A stretch of DNA of 64,000 nt from Egibacter rhizosphaerae (GTDB taxonomy: Bacteria; Actinomycetota; Nitriliruptoria; Euzebyales; Egibacteraceae), in the NCBI RefSeq assembly GCF_004322855.1, contig NZ_CP036402.1:1736001-1800000 (forward strand), in the 5' to 3' direction. Each line of letters begins with the position of its first letter. Positions within the stretch are counted from its first letter, which is position 1. The notes under the pieces were generated by a model. The model ran no database searches. It had not been told where the DNA came from and saw nothing but the letters and a program-made list of their open reading frames with translations. A program made the position numbers and the translations under genes. Shown here one piece after another: positions 16,223 to 24,478 of this stretch.

Positions 16223-17358
16223 CAGGCGGCTCCTTCCGCGAGCAACTCGGCGGTGGGGGCGTGCGCCACGCCGCCGTCGTGCGTGAGCAGGGCACCGGAG
16301 ACCACCTCGTCGTCGAGGTCGAGCGCCAGTGAGCCCGAGTCGTCGACGAGCAGCTTCATCAGCGCGCGGATGTTGCGCGCGAACAGCGCGCTCGCCTCGC
16401 CGGCCATGTCCGAGGGCAGGTGCTGGCCGGGGATGATCCGCACCTCACCGCGGTGCACCTCGGCGGCGGGGTCGGTGAGCTCACAGTTGCCGCCGTCGGC
16501 AGCAGCTACGTCGATCAGGACGCTGCCCGCGGGCATGGCCTCGACCATCTCGGCGGTCACCAGCCGTGGCGCGGGGCGGCCGGGCACCTGAGCCGTGGTG
16601 ATGACCGCGTGGGCCTCGCGCAACCGCTCGGTCAGCACCGCTCGTTGACGCGCCAGGAAGTCCTCACCCACCTCCGCCGCATAGCCCCCCTCGGCGGAGA
16701 GGTCGCTGGCCTCGGGCACCTCGATGAACTTCCCGCCGAGGCTCTCGACCTCCTCCTTGGCGGCCTCACGGATGTCGGAGACATGCACGATCGCGCCGAG
16801 CCGCCTTGCGGTCGCGACGGCTTGCAGGCCCGCCACGCCCGCACCGAGCACGACCACCTGCGCAGGACGGATCGTCCCGGCGGCGGTCATGAAGAGCGGG
16901 AAGTACTTGTCGATCTCGTGCGCGGCGACGATCACGGCCCGATATCCGGCGACGTTGGCCTGACTGGACAGTGCGTCCATCGCCTGCGCTCGGCTGACGC
17001 GCGGCAGCAGCTCCAAGGCCAGCGTCGTGATCTTCCGCTCGGCCAGCAGACCGACGGCCTCGCGGTTGCGATGCGGCGCGACGAATCCCAGCAGGACCGC
17101 GCGCTCGGGCAGTGCTCTGGCCTCGTCGGGGCTCGGGGGCGACACGCGCGCGACGACATCCGCGTCGGCGATCCCCTCAGCGCTCACGAGTTCGGCGCCG
17201 GCCGCCGCGAACGCATCGTCCGACCACCGCGCGCCCTCCCCCGCGCCGCGCTCGACACGCACGTCGATGCCGGCCTCGCACAACGCCGTCACCGTCTCGG
17301 GGCTCACCGCGACCCGCCGCTCACCCGCAGCGCGCTCCCGCGGCACGAACAACAACAT
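16222..17358 (-). CDS. pntAA: NAD(P) transhydrogenase alpha subunit, NAD(H)-binding part
   Basis: A 378-residue soluble subunit of the alanine dehydrogenase/PNT family. The N-terminal signature FVPRERAAGERRVAVSPETV is followed by SSQANVAGYRAVIVAA, then the NAD Rossmann motif VVVLGAGVAGLQAVATARRLGAIV with the acidic end VSDIR. The mobile-loop region (EVGEDFLARQ) and the VTAEMVEAMPAGSVLIDVAAADGGNCE block are present. ATG 17358 matches the family N-terminus; the open frame upstream is not part of it. It heads the pntAA-pntAB-pntB set, with sixA downstream. Confidence 0.95.
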   Translation of the reverse strand: MLLFVPRERAAGERRVAVSPETVTALCEAGIDVRVERGAGEGARWSDDAFAAAGAELVSAEGIADADVVARVSPPSPDEARALPERAVLLGFVAPHRNREAVGLLAERKITTLALELLPRVSRAQAMDALSSQANVAGYRAVIVAAHEIDKYFPLFMTAAGTIRPAQVVVLGAGVAGLQAVATARRLGAIVHVSDIREAAKEEVESLGGKFIEVPEASDLSAEGGYAAEVGEDFLARQRAVLTERLREAHAVITTAQVPGRPAPRLVTAEMVEAMPAGSVLIDVAAADGGNCELTDPAAEVHRGEVRIIPGQHLPSDMAGEASALFARNIRALMKLLVDDSGSLALDLDDEVVSGALLTHDGGVAHAPTAELLAEGAA

Positions 17359-17524
17359 CGGGACGACCCTCCATCGGGACGACGCGCTCGGGCATCCTGC
17401 CCGGGCACCGATCTCCGCCGACCCGGTCGCGTGCATCGTGCCGTCTCTCGCCGTCGACAGCCAGTCGAGGGGCCCGCGAGCGATGGCCACGCGTGCAGGT
17501 TCGGTCCCGGAACCCGGCCAGGGG

Positions 17525-17559
17525 CGGCGTCTACCCACCCCCGGCGTCTACCCACCCCC
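17525..17559. repeat. 17-bp tandem duplication upstream of a membrane protein gene
   Basis: Two copies of GGCGTCTACCCACCCCC sit head to tail between 17526 and 17559, with a shared C at the edges. They end about 21 bases before the ATG at 17581, just ahead of TAGGGT, a possible -10 element for a nearly leaderless transcript. Confidence 0.75.
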
Positions 17560-17580
17560 TTCGTAGGGTACGGTCGGGTC

Positions 17581-18144
17581 ATGACGGCCGTGCGTGTGCC
17601 GCGGGACGATTTCACTGGCGGCGCCTTGCCGCCGGTGTGCGTCCGTACGGGTGTGGACGCCGAGGCGACGGTGCCCAGCCGCGCGACCCGCGTGCCCCTG
17701 TGGATCTGGCCGCTGCTCGCGTTCGGGCTGATCCCGTTCTTCATCGCGCTCTTCTTCACGCTGCGCGTCGTCGAGGGTTCGGTGCCGCTGGCCCGACACC
17801 ATTCCGACGAGATCGCGCTGCTCCGCCAGGCGGCGCGGCTCGGCGCTGCCGTGGGCGCGCTCGCGCTCTTCGTCTGGCTGCTCACCCAGTGGGCGCCCTT
17901 CGCGCTGCTCGGCGTGGCGGCCCTGGCGACGGCCCTGGTCGTTTGGCTCGCGCGGCGTGACCGGGAGCCCACGGCGGCGCTGCGTGGTGAGGAGGTCGTG
18001 CTGCGCGGCGTTCATCCCCGGTTCCGGGATGCCGTGCGCGCGCAGTACCCGAGCCAGGCGGCGGGCCTACGGGGGATCGACTCCACCAGCGACGCGCCTC
18101 CGGGGGAGAGCCCGCCCGGCGAGGCCCCCGGCGACGAGCGATAA
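17581..18144 (+). CDS. Membrane protein of unknown function with a Cys-containing N-terminal motif
   Basis: I do not recognise a named family. The 187-residue product starts with a short domain containing GGALPPVCVRTGVDAEA, a pattern seen in several uncharacterised actinobacterial membrane proteins. A hydrophobic helix follows (IWPLLAFGLIPFFIALFFTL), then after a polar stretch two closely spaced helices (LGAAVGALALFVWLLTQ and FALLGVAALATALVVWLA). The C-terminal 50 residues are soluble, with HPRFRDAVRAQYP and a Gly/Pro/Glu-rich end. There is no ribosome binding site, but TAGGGT at 17564-17569 lies 11 bases before the ATG, suggesting a leaderless mRNA. It is divergent from pntAA. Confidence 0.7.
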   Translation: MTAVRVPRDDFTGGALPPVCVRTGVDAEATVPSRATRVPLWIWPLLAFGLIPFFIALFFTLRVVEGSVPLARHHSDEIALLRQAARLGAAVGALALFVWLLTQWAPFALLGVAALATALVVWLARRDREPTAALRGEEVVLRGVHPRFRDAVRAQYPSQAAGLRGIDSTSDAPPGESPPGEAPGDER

Positions 18145-18389
18145 CGGGCCCGCGCGAGGCGGAGGTGCGGCACCGACAGGAGGGTGCGGCACGACCCCGG
18201 TGGCGCCGACGAGCGGTCCCCCACGAACAACTCGCCGGTAATCCTCGCGGCACCCCCCACGACACCTGCGAGGCGCCTACCGGGATCGCGCCGTCACCCA
18301 GTTCGACGCATCAACCCCCTCGGAGGTTGCGCGCCGAGTGAAGATTCTTCCCCGATTCCCGACGGCCCACGCGCCCGAGGCCCACCGCA

Positions 18390-18539
18390 CTACTCGCAGC
18401 ACTTGCCGACCCACCCGCACGCGTCGCATCGCCCGTGCGCACCCTCGGGGCGCAGGACCGTCTGCCAACAGTTCGGACACAGTTCGCCCGCCTGGTTGCC
18501 GCAGGCCGGCAACTCCCCTCGGTTCTCGCGGGGGGACAC
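18390..18539 (-). CDS. Small zinc-ribbon protein (49 residues)
   Basis: A short minus-strand frame from GTG 18539 to TAG 18390. AGGAGG lies at 18545-18550, five bases before the start; an earlier in-frame GTG at 18545 overlaps that site and is less likely. The product has seven cysteines: one in LPACGN, a first CPNC in ELCPNCWQ, a second CDAC in GRCDACGWVG, and a terminal CCE. The two CxxC knuckles about 14 residues apart make a zinc ribbon, as in small ribosome- or RNA-associated and rubredoxin-like proteins. No partner gene is evident: it sits alone in a 620-base gap, opposite in direction to the genes on both sides. The function is unknown. Confidence 0.65.
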   Translation of the reverse strand: MSPRENRGELPACGNQAGELCPNCWQTVLRPEGAHGRCDACGWVGKCCE

Positions 18540-18766
18540 CCTCACCTCCTGCTCGTTCCGCTCGTTCACCTGTCGGCGGCCGGGGTGACCTCAGGCTCAC
18601 CCTTCCGAAGGGACATGATGCAGCGCGGCCGACGCGCAGCGTGGAAGGTGGCGCGCGGCAAGCACGTACGATGCCCCTCGGAGGCGTGTGGGAGCATCGG
18701 GCGCGATCCCCACGACACCCACGCACCGAGACCCACGCACTGGGACCCGACGCAGGAGGAGGGCGT

Positions 18767-20080
18767 ATGGCGGGCGAGCTCGTGCGGCAGGTCGCGCGGG
18801 CCACGCCGGCCGACCGGAACCGCTACGTCGACTTCCTCCGCGTGACGGCCCTCGGCGCCGTGGTCGTCGGTCACTGGATCATCCCGGTGTTCGTGCCCGC
18901 GAACGGCGACTTCGCGGTTCACTTCATCATGACCCAGGAGCCGTGGACCCGCTGGGCCACGTGGCTGTTTCAGGTCATGCCCGTGTTCTTCATCGTGGGC
19001 GGCTACGCGAACGCCGTGGCCTGGACGCGGGCCGAGGCCGCGGGCGAATCCGCCGTCGCCTGGGCGAGTCGCCGTGCTCGACGGCTGTTGCGTCCGCTCG
19101 CGCCGGTGGTCGTGGCCTGGGTGGTGCTCGTCGCCGTCGGCCAGGCGGTCGGGGTCGAGGCGCGCTGGCTCACGTTCGCCTCGCAGAGCGCCCTGGTGCC
19201 CGCCTGGTTCCTCGCGGTCTACGTCGTGGTCACGGTCGCGGTCCCGATCACACTGCGCCTCGAGGAGCGGCTCGGTCTGGCACTGCCGGCGGTCCTGGCC
19301 GCTCTGGTGGCCGGGACCGACGCGCTCGCTCTCGGTGCCAGCGAGGAGGTGCAGTGGGCGAACTTCGTGTGGGTCTGGTTCGCCGTCCACCAGCTGGGAC
19401 TGCGCTGGCACCGTCGCGGGCTGGTGCGCCCGGTCGGCGGCATCGCGTTGCTCGTGGCCGGCGTCGCGTCGCTGGGCGTCCTCGTGACGCTGGCCGGCTA
19501 CCCGGTGGACATGGTGGCGGAGGAGAACGGACGCACGAACGCGACCCCGCCGTCGCTGGCGATGCTCGGACTCGCCGTCGCGCAACTCGGGCTCGTCGCC
19601 CTGTTGCGCCCACCGCTGGAGCGGGCACTCGCCCGTCCCGGCCTGTGGGGCGCGGTCGCGCTGGTCGGCAGCCGCATCATGACCGTGTTCCTGTGGCACA
19701 TGACCGCCATGATCGCGGTCGCCGCCGGCCTCGCGGCCGCCGGCTGGCTCCCTTTGCGGGACGCGCTCGACTGGGGTTGGTGGAGCAGCCGCCCCGTCTG
19801 GATGCTGATGTGCGCGGTCGTGCTGGCGGTCCTGGTCGCCCTCCTCGGCCGCGCCGAGCGGGTGCCCCGGAACCGGTCGGTCTCGCCCACGGGTGCCGTC
19901 GGGACGACCGCGGGCGCGCTCGTCACGGCCGTGGCCGTCGGCACCCTGTCGGCGGGTGGCGTGTACGACGCCGACGGCCCTCTCGGGCTCGCACTGTGGC
20001 CGCTCGTGGCGCTCCTCGCCGCCCTGGCCGCGCTCGGTGTCCTCGAGCGCGATCGGCCGACCGACGAGGTGTCGGGCTGA
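18767..20080 (+). CDS. Acyltransferase family 3 membrane protein (OafA/YrhL-like)
   Basis: A 437-residue integral membrane protein with about ten helices. The N-terminal RNRYVDFLRVTALGAVVVGHWI holds the conserved Arg and the catalytic-type His of acyltransferase 3 enzymes. VMPVFFIVGGYANAVAW matches the second family block (FFxxxGF), and IMTVFLWHMTAMI the last. Such proteins transfer acetyl or other acyl groups from the cytoplasmic face to sugars, lipids or peptides of the envelope; the acceptor here is unknown. The start is ATG 18767, with GGAGGAGGG five bases upstream. The frame is open upstream, but that stretch runs antisense over the zinc-ribbon gene. Confidence 0.85.
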   Translation: MAGELVRQVARATPADRNRYVDFLRVTALGAVVVGHWIIPVFVPANGDFAVHFIMTQEPWTRWATWLFQVMPVFFIVGGYANAVAWTRAEAAGESAVAWASRRARRLLRPLAPVVVAWVVLVAVGQAVGVEARWLTFASQSALVPAWFLAVYVVVTVAVPITLRLEERLGLALPAVLAALVAGTDALALGASEEVQWANFVWVWFAVHQLGLRWHRRGLVRPVGGIALLVAGVASLGVLVTLAGYPVDMVAEENGRTNATPPSLAMLGLAVAQLGLVALLRPPLERALARPGLWGAVALVGSRIMTVFLWHMTAMIAVAAGLAAAGWLPLRDALDWGWWSSRPVWMLMCAVVLAVLVALLGRAERVPRNRSVSPTGAVGTTAGALVTAVAVGTLSAGGVYDADGPLGLALWPLVALLAALAALGVLERDRPTDEVSG

Positions 20081-20181
20081 CCCGCCATTCCGCGCCCTTT
20101 CGGGCGCACCCGCCTTGCGTCGCACCCGCTTTCGCGCTACATCTCGACGCGGCCGAGCACGCCTTCCCGAGAGGCCCGCCG

Positions 20182-20934
20182 ATGACCCGCGACCCCCGGA
20201 CCTTCCCGCACGTGGACGGTGCCAGTCCACCCGTCACGCTGTCGTCGATCCCGACCTGCCCGGCCGCGGTGATGGGACGCCGCTGTCAGGCCCTCGGGTT
20301 CGACTGCCTCGGCGGCGACGGGGAGGCCGCGTGCATCAATCGGTGGGAGTGGCTCGAAGCACTGTGGACCCCCGACCACGTGGCGCGGGGGCTCGCCGAG
20401 CGGGCGGACCGGTCCGAGCTCACGATCGACGACGCCGCACCGGAGCTCGTCGGCGCGGTCGCCGAGCTCCTGGGGCAGCTCGCGGTGGGGGCGCTGCTCA
20501 GCCCGAACCAGGCTCTCGACATGTCCGACGGCCGCGTCGCGGTCGGGTTCGGCGAATGCGGGCGTGCCCTTCGTGCCCACGTCGAGGAGGCCCGCCTCGT
20601 CGCCCTCCCCGAGGACCCGGTGTCGCTGCGGGACGGTGTCGAGCTCGTCGACACGCATCGCCAGTTGCTGACCCGGCAGGCCAACGACCTGCTCGAGGCG
20701 CTCGCTCCGCTGGTACGCGTGGCCGCCGAGGCCAGCTCCCCGTCGACGACGAGCCTCTGGTCGGAGGTCGACGCGGCGCTGCAGCGCGCCGCGGGACGCG
20801 TCGGACAGCGGTTGCACGCCCCGGAACGGGCTGCGGGGTGCGCCTACGAGCTGGCCGTGCTCGCCACTCCCCCGCTACCGCCGTGCCTGGGCAGTCACCG
20901 GACCTCGACTGCATCCACTGGACCGGGGCACTGA
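20182..20934 (+). CDS. FhuF-like (ferric siderophore reductase-like) protein
   Basis: A 250-residue soluble protein. The second half resembles the FhuF/IucA-IucC C-terminal fold: DMSDGRVAVGFGE, LVDTHRQLLTRQANDLLEALAPLVRVAAE, then SLWSEVDAALQRAAGRVG, which parallels the LWgnvA...al block of FhuF. Classical FhuF binds a [2Fe-2S] cluster through a C-terminal CC-X(10)-C-XX-C. Here cysteines cluster instead at the N-terminus (Cys in IPTCPA, RRCQA, FDCLGG, EAACIN) with a lone CAYEL and PPCLGS near the end, so cofactor binding would differ. No siderophore genes are adjacent. The family call is moderate; iron-siderophore reduction is inference. Confidence 0.5.
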   Translation: MTRDPRTFPHVDGASPPVTLSSIPTCPAAVMGRRCQALGFDCLGGDGEAACINRWEWLEALWTPDHVARGLAERADRSELTIDDAAPELVGAVAELLGQLAVGALLSPNQALDMSDGRVAVGFGECGRALRAHVEEARLVALPEDPVSLRDGVELVDTHRQLLTRQANDLLEALAPLVRVAAEASSPSTTSLWSEVDAALQRAAGRVGQRLHAPERAAGCAYELAVLATPPLPPCLGSHRTSTASTGPGH

Positions 20935-21070
20935 TCGACGAGCCTCGAGGTTGGCCACGGCCCACGCGGACACGCCGGCACTCCATGTTGGAGGTTCGGG
21001 AATCCCCGGCCCGAGACGATCGTTGGGACGCCGCGAGGCGTCACACCGCCAGCGATGATCCGGGGGACAC

Positions 21071-21847
21071 GTGCACGAGGACGCGACCGGCGATCGGTGG
21101 ACCGACGACGGGGCCGCGCGCGTCGAACGAGGCGCGAAACGGGTGCGGGCGCAGCTCGCGGGCACGTTCGTGGCTGACACGACCCGCCCTCTGCTCGTTT
21201 GGGAGCATCCCCACTACCCCACTTACTACGTACCCGAGGCGGACGTGCGCCTCGACCTGCTGAGGGCGGAAGGCGAGTCGAGGTCGACACCGGCTGGCGG
21301 CCACGCCGAGGCGCACGGCCTGGCCGTCGGTGAGCGCATCGTGCCCGGTGCCGCGCACTGGTACCGGGACGGCGCCGCGGACGCGCTACGCGGGTACGTG
21401 CGCCTGGACTGGGGCGCCATGGACGCGTGGTTCGAGGAGGACGAGCAGGTCTTCGTCCATCCCCGCGACCCCTACAAGCGTGTCGACGTGCTGCAGAGCT
21501 CCCGCCACGTGCAAATCGCCGTCGAGGGGATCACGATCGCGGACAGCCACCAGCCGCGCATCCTGTTCGAGACGGGGCTTCCGCCCCGGTATTACCTGCC
21601 CAAGCCCGACGTCGCGATGTCGTGTCTGGAGCCCACCGACACCGTGACGCGCTGCCCCTACAAGGGCACCGCGAGCTACTACGCCGTGAAGGTGCAGGGG
21701 ACCCGCCGTCCCGACCTCGCGTGGTGGTATCCCGCACCGACGTGGGAGAGCGCCCTGATCGCCGGCTACGTCTGCTTCTACGACGAGCGGGTGGAGGTCA
21801 CCGTCGACGGCGTACGCCAGGTACCCCCCGACACGCCGTTCGCCTGA
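21071..21847 (+). CDS. Tandem DUF427 domain protein
   Basis: A 258-residue protein with two copies of the DUF427 fold. Copy one, about residues 27-125, includes GTFVADTTRPLLVWEHPHYPTYYVPEADVRLDLL and AAHWYRDG. Copy two, about 145-245, includes ITIADSHQPRILFETGLPPRYYLPKPDVAMSCL, CPYKGTASYYAVK and PAPTWESALIAGYVCFYDERVEVTVDG. The YY(L/V)P motif and CxYKG in the second copy are hallmarks; in copy one the CPYKG block is replaced by HGLAVG. Biochemical function is not established for the family. The start is GTG 21071, with GGGGGA nearby. It is monocistronic and converges on the amidohydrolase gene. Confidence 0.85.
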   Translation: MHEDATGDRWTDDGAARVERGAKRVRAQLAGTFVADTTRPLLVWEHPHYPTYYVPEADVRLDLLRAEGESRSTPAGGHAEAHGLAVGERIVPGAAHWYRDGAADALRGYVRLDWGAMDAWFEEDEQVFVHPRDPYKRVDVLQSSRHVQIAVEGITIADSHQPRILFETGLPPRYYLPKPDVAMSCLEPTDTVTRCPYKGTASYYAVKVQGTRRPDLAWWYPAPTWESALIAGYVCFYDERVEVTVDGVRQVPPDTPFA

Positions 21848-21883
21848 CGCCCGGCGCGCCGTCCGGATCCACCGCTGCCCGGC

Positions 21884-23164
21884 TCAGTGACGCTCGAGCG
21901 GCACGTCGGGGACCTCCGGCGCGAACGTCACCTGCTCGGTGCTGCGCACGACCACACGGCCGTCTCGCAGGACCACCCGGGGTGGAGCGTGGCGTCGGAG
22001 CACCTCGACGGCGTCGCTCTCGCCGAGCACGACGAGGTCGGCCGCAGCGCCGGGTTCGATCCCCACGGTGCTGCCATCGAGCACGCGGTGGGCCTCGGTG
22101 GTCACCAGATCGAGCAGCGCCTCGAGGGTCGGGAGATCGAAACGCCGCCACAGGTGAGCGGCCAGGAAGGCCACCTCGAGGAGGTTGTGCTGCCCGAACG
22201 GGTAGTAGGCGTCCGCGATGTCGTCCTGGCCGATCGCCACCGGGACACCGGCCTCGCGCAGCTCGAGCGCGCGCAGGAACGCGGCACCGGTGTGAGGGTC
22301 GGTCACGAAGCGCAGCCCCGCGTCGCGAACGATCGGGAGCACCTGCGCGAATCGTTCGGGCGTGTACGCCCCGAGGGCACGTGCATGGCACGCCACCCCG
22401 CGGCCCTCCCAGCCACGCGCCACGAGGGCCCTCGCGAGCCACTCGGTCGTGCGCAGGCGGGGATCCGCCGCGTCGTCGGTCAGCATGGCCACGTCCCGGC
22501 CGCTGTCGACCGCGAGGGCGACCATGCGGTCGATGTGCGCCTTCTGCGCGGCCTCGCCGTCCTCGATCCAAGGGATCCCACCGACCACGTCAGCCCCCAG
22601 GCCGAGCGCCTGCTCGACGAGCCCCGCGGCCCCGGGGTCGCGCACGATCCCGTCCTGGGGGAACGCCACCACCTTCGCGGTCACCAGACCCGCGAACTCG
22701 TCCCGGGCCCGCAAGGCCCCGCGCACTCCGTGCAGACCGGCTGCCGTGTCCGTATCGGCGAACGCCAGCACGCGCGTGACCCCGTGCCGCAGACCGGCCG
22801 CGAGGGCCCTTCGAGCGTTGTCGGCATTCCAGTCGGTCTCGTACCGGGACTTGACCGCCGCGGCGCGGTCGACCGCGGCCGCCGCGCCAGCCATCGCCTC
22901 GCCGGTGTAGAGGTCGACCGCACCATCACCCGCCGCCGCGAACGTGTGCGCCTTGCAGACGTGCAGGTGGGCGTCCGCGAACGAGGGCAACACCAGGCCC
23001 CCGCCCGCGTCGATGACCTCCGCGGCTCGGGGCGCGGGCTCGGTGGCGCTCACCGCGAGGATGCGCCCGTCCCGCACGGCGACGCTCGCGCGCCCGGAAA
23101 GGCCGCGGAGCGTCGCGTCCACGATGACGAGGTCGGCCGTCGGGCGGGTGGGTTCGTCGCTCAT
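21884..23164 (-). CDS. Amidohydrolase, cytosine deaminase-like (CodA type)
   Basis: A 426-residue metal-dependent amidohydrolase. The N-terminal beta-sandwich ends at VLPSFADAHLHVCKAH, with the first metal HxH. The TIM barrel shows LTDDAADPRLRTTEWLARAL, GVACHARALGAYTPERFAQVLP, RFVTDPHTGAAF and VPVAIGQDDIADAYYPFGQHNLLEVAFLAAHL. The last matches the cytosine deaminase block containing the catalytic Asp and the (W/Y)YPxG motif. The C-terminal EPGAAADLVVL closes the sandwich. It likely deaminates or hydrolyses a cyclic amidine such as cytosine, isocytosine or creatinine; the exact substrate is inference. The ATG start is followed directly by a typical family N-terminus. It is monocistronic. Confidence 0.82.
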   Translation of the reverse strand: MSDEPTRPTADLVIVDATLRGLSGRASVAVRDGRILAVSATEPAPRAAEVIDAGGGLVLPSFADAHLHVCKAHTFAAAGDGAVDLYTGEAMAGAAAAVDRAAAVKSRYETDWNADNARRALAAGLRHGVTRVLAFADTDTAAGLHGVRGALRARDEFAGLVTAKVVAFPQDGIVRDPGAAGLVEQALGLGADVVGGIPWIEDGEAAQKAHIDRMVALAVDSGRDVAMLTDDAADPRLRTTEWLARALVARGWEGRGVACHARALGAYTPERFAQVLPIVRDAGLRFVTDPHTGAAFLRALELREAGVPVAIGQDDIADAYYPFGQHNLLEVAFLAAHLWRRFDLPTLEALLDLVTTEAHRVLDGSTVGIEPGAAADLVVLGESDAVEVLRRHAPPRVVLRDGRVVVRSTEQVTFAPEVPDVPLERH

Positions 23165-23366
23165 GCGGGCAGCCTACGCGGCCGGCGGGAACCGAACGCT
23201 CGCACCGGCCGGGCCGTCCCCACCGTCCCCACCCCGCGTGGGAGGCGGGTCCAGTCGCGTCCACCTTCGGGTGGAGCGTGAAATCGTCTCCGACACCGAT
23301 TCGTGCGACCAGCCCCGTTCCTACCGTCGCTGGCGACCGATGCGGCGACGACCGAAAGGAACGACG

Positions 23367-24395
23367 ATGCATCGACGGACACCACTGATGGCGCTGGCGG
23401 CGGGGATGGCCCTGCTGGTATCGGCATGCTCGGCGGCGCTCGACACCCCGGACGGGGGGCCCGCGGGCGAGCGGGTCGCGGCCGCCGCCGAGGCCACCGC
23501 GGACGAGACCGCGCGGATGAGCTTCGAGACGCGGATGGAGGGGCTGCCGGACGAGGCCGGCACCGGCGCACTCGGGGTCAGCGGCGAGGGTGAGCTCGAC
23601 CTCGCCGAGCAGCGCATGCACCTCACGATGGCGATCGACGACATGCCGGACGGGGCGTCCGCGCAGGCGGACGCCAGCGTCGGGGGGGACGAGGAGATGG
23701 AGATCCTCGTGGACGGCACCACCGCGTACCTGCGCATGCCCCGGGCGGCCGACCAGCTCGACGTCGACGCGGAGTGGATCCGCATGGACGCCGCACAGCT
23801 CCAGGCCGACGAGACCGCCGGCTTCGGCGGGCAGCTCGACTGGGATCCCAACACCCAGCTCACGCTGCTCGAGGAGGCCGCCACCACCGTCGAGGAGGTC
23901 GGCGAGGGCGAGGTCCGGGGACAGCAGGCCACCCGGTACGAGATGACGACCGACCTCGAGGCACTCGCGCTCGACGAGGTCGATGATCCCGACGAGCGCG
24001 AGGCGGTCGACACGATGCTGACGGGGCTCGGGATCGCGGAGATGCCGACCGAGGTGTGGGTCGACGACCGGGACCGCGTGGTGCGCATGGACGCCGCCGT
24101 CGAGCTCTCGGACCTCGATACGAGCACGCTCCTGCCGGAGGAGGGCGAGCTCCCGCAGGGCACCGATATTCCCGACTCGGACGAGCTCCCCGATGGCGCC
24201 GACCTACCCGAGTCGGACGAGCTCGACGAACTCGCCGGGGACCTCCTCGAAGGGCTCAGCCAGACGACCACGATCGAGTTCTTCGACTTCGGCGCGGAGG
24301 TCGAGTTCGCCTTCCCCGACGACGGCGACGTGGTCGAGGCCGGCGAGATCGAGGGGATGCCCCAGCCGGACGACGTCGACGACCTGGAACGCTGA
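23367..24395 (+). CDS. Acidic lipoprotein, LppX/LprG-like
   Basis: A 342-residue lipoprotein. The signal peptide has basic RR after the start and a lipobox ending VSAC at residue 21 or so. The mature part follows the LppX_LprAFG pattern: an early ATADETARMSFETRMEG helix-strand, alternating strands (EILVDGTTAYLRMP, EWIRMDA), RGQQATRYEMTTDLEAL, then PTEVWVDDRDRVVRMDA and FDFGAEVEFAFP. That fold makes a hydrophobic pocket that carries lipids across the periplasm in mycobacteria. The mature sequence is heavily Asp/Glu-rich, with an acidic insert near residues 245-290. ATG 23367 has GAAAGGA seven bases upstream. It converges on the ABC permease across a strong hairpin. Confidence 0.75.
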   Translation: MHRRTPLMALAAGMALLVSACSAALDTPDGGPAGERVAAAAEATADETARMSFETRMEGLPDEAGTGALGVSGEGELDLAEQRMHLTMAIDDMPDGASAQADASVGGDEEMEILVDGTTAYLRMPRAADQLDVDAEWIRMDAAQLQADETAGFGGQLDWDPNTQLTLLEEAATTVEEVGEGEVRGQQATRYEMTTDLEALALDEVDDPDEREAVDTMLTGLGIAEMPTEVWVDDRDRVVRMDAAVELSDLDTSTLLPEEGELPQGTDIPDSDELPDGADLPESDELDELAGDLLEGLSQTTTIEFFDFGAEVEFAFPDDGDVVEAGEIEGMPQPDDVDDLER

Positions 24396-24411
24396 GCCGG
24401 TCAGTGCCACG

Positions 24412-24438
24412 CCGGGCCCGCGCCCTGCGCGGGCCCGG
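24412..24438. terminator. Perfect 12-bp hairpin between convergent genes
   Basis: CCGGGCCCGCGC and GCGCGGGCCCGG enclose a three-base CCT loop. It lies 17 bases past the lipoprotein stop on one strand and 41 bases past the permease stop on the other, so it can serve both directions. No U tract follows, as is usual for very GC-rich terminators. Confidence 0.7.
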
Positions 24439-24478
24439 GTGCTCGTCCGGCCGTCGCGCTGGGCGGATCGGGGCCTGC

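Noticed and set aside
18012-18260. An 82-codon minus-strand frame overlapping the end of the 17581 gene
   Set aside because: It has no ribosome binding site and no domain, and mostly mirrors a coding gene.
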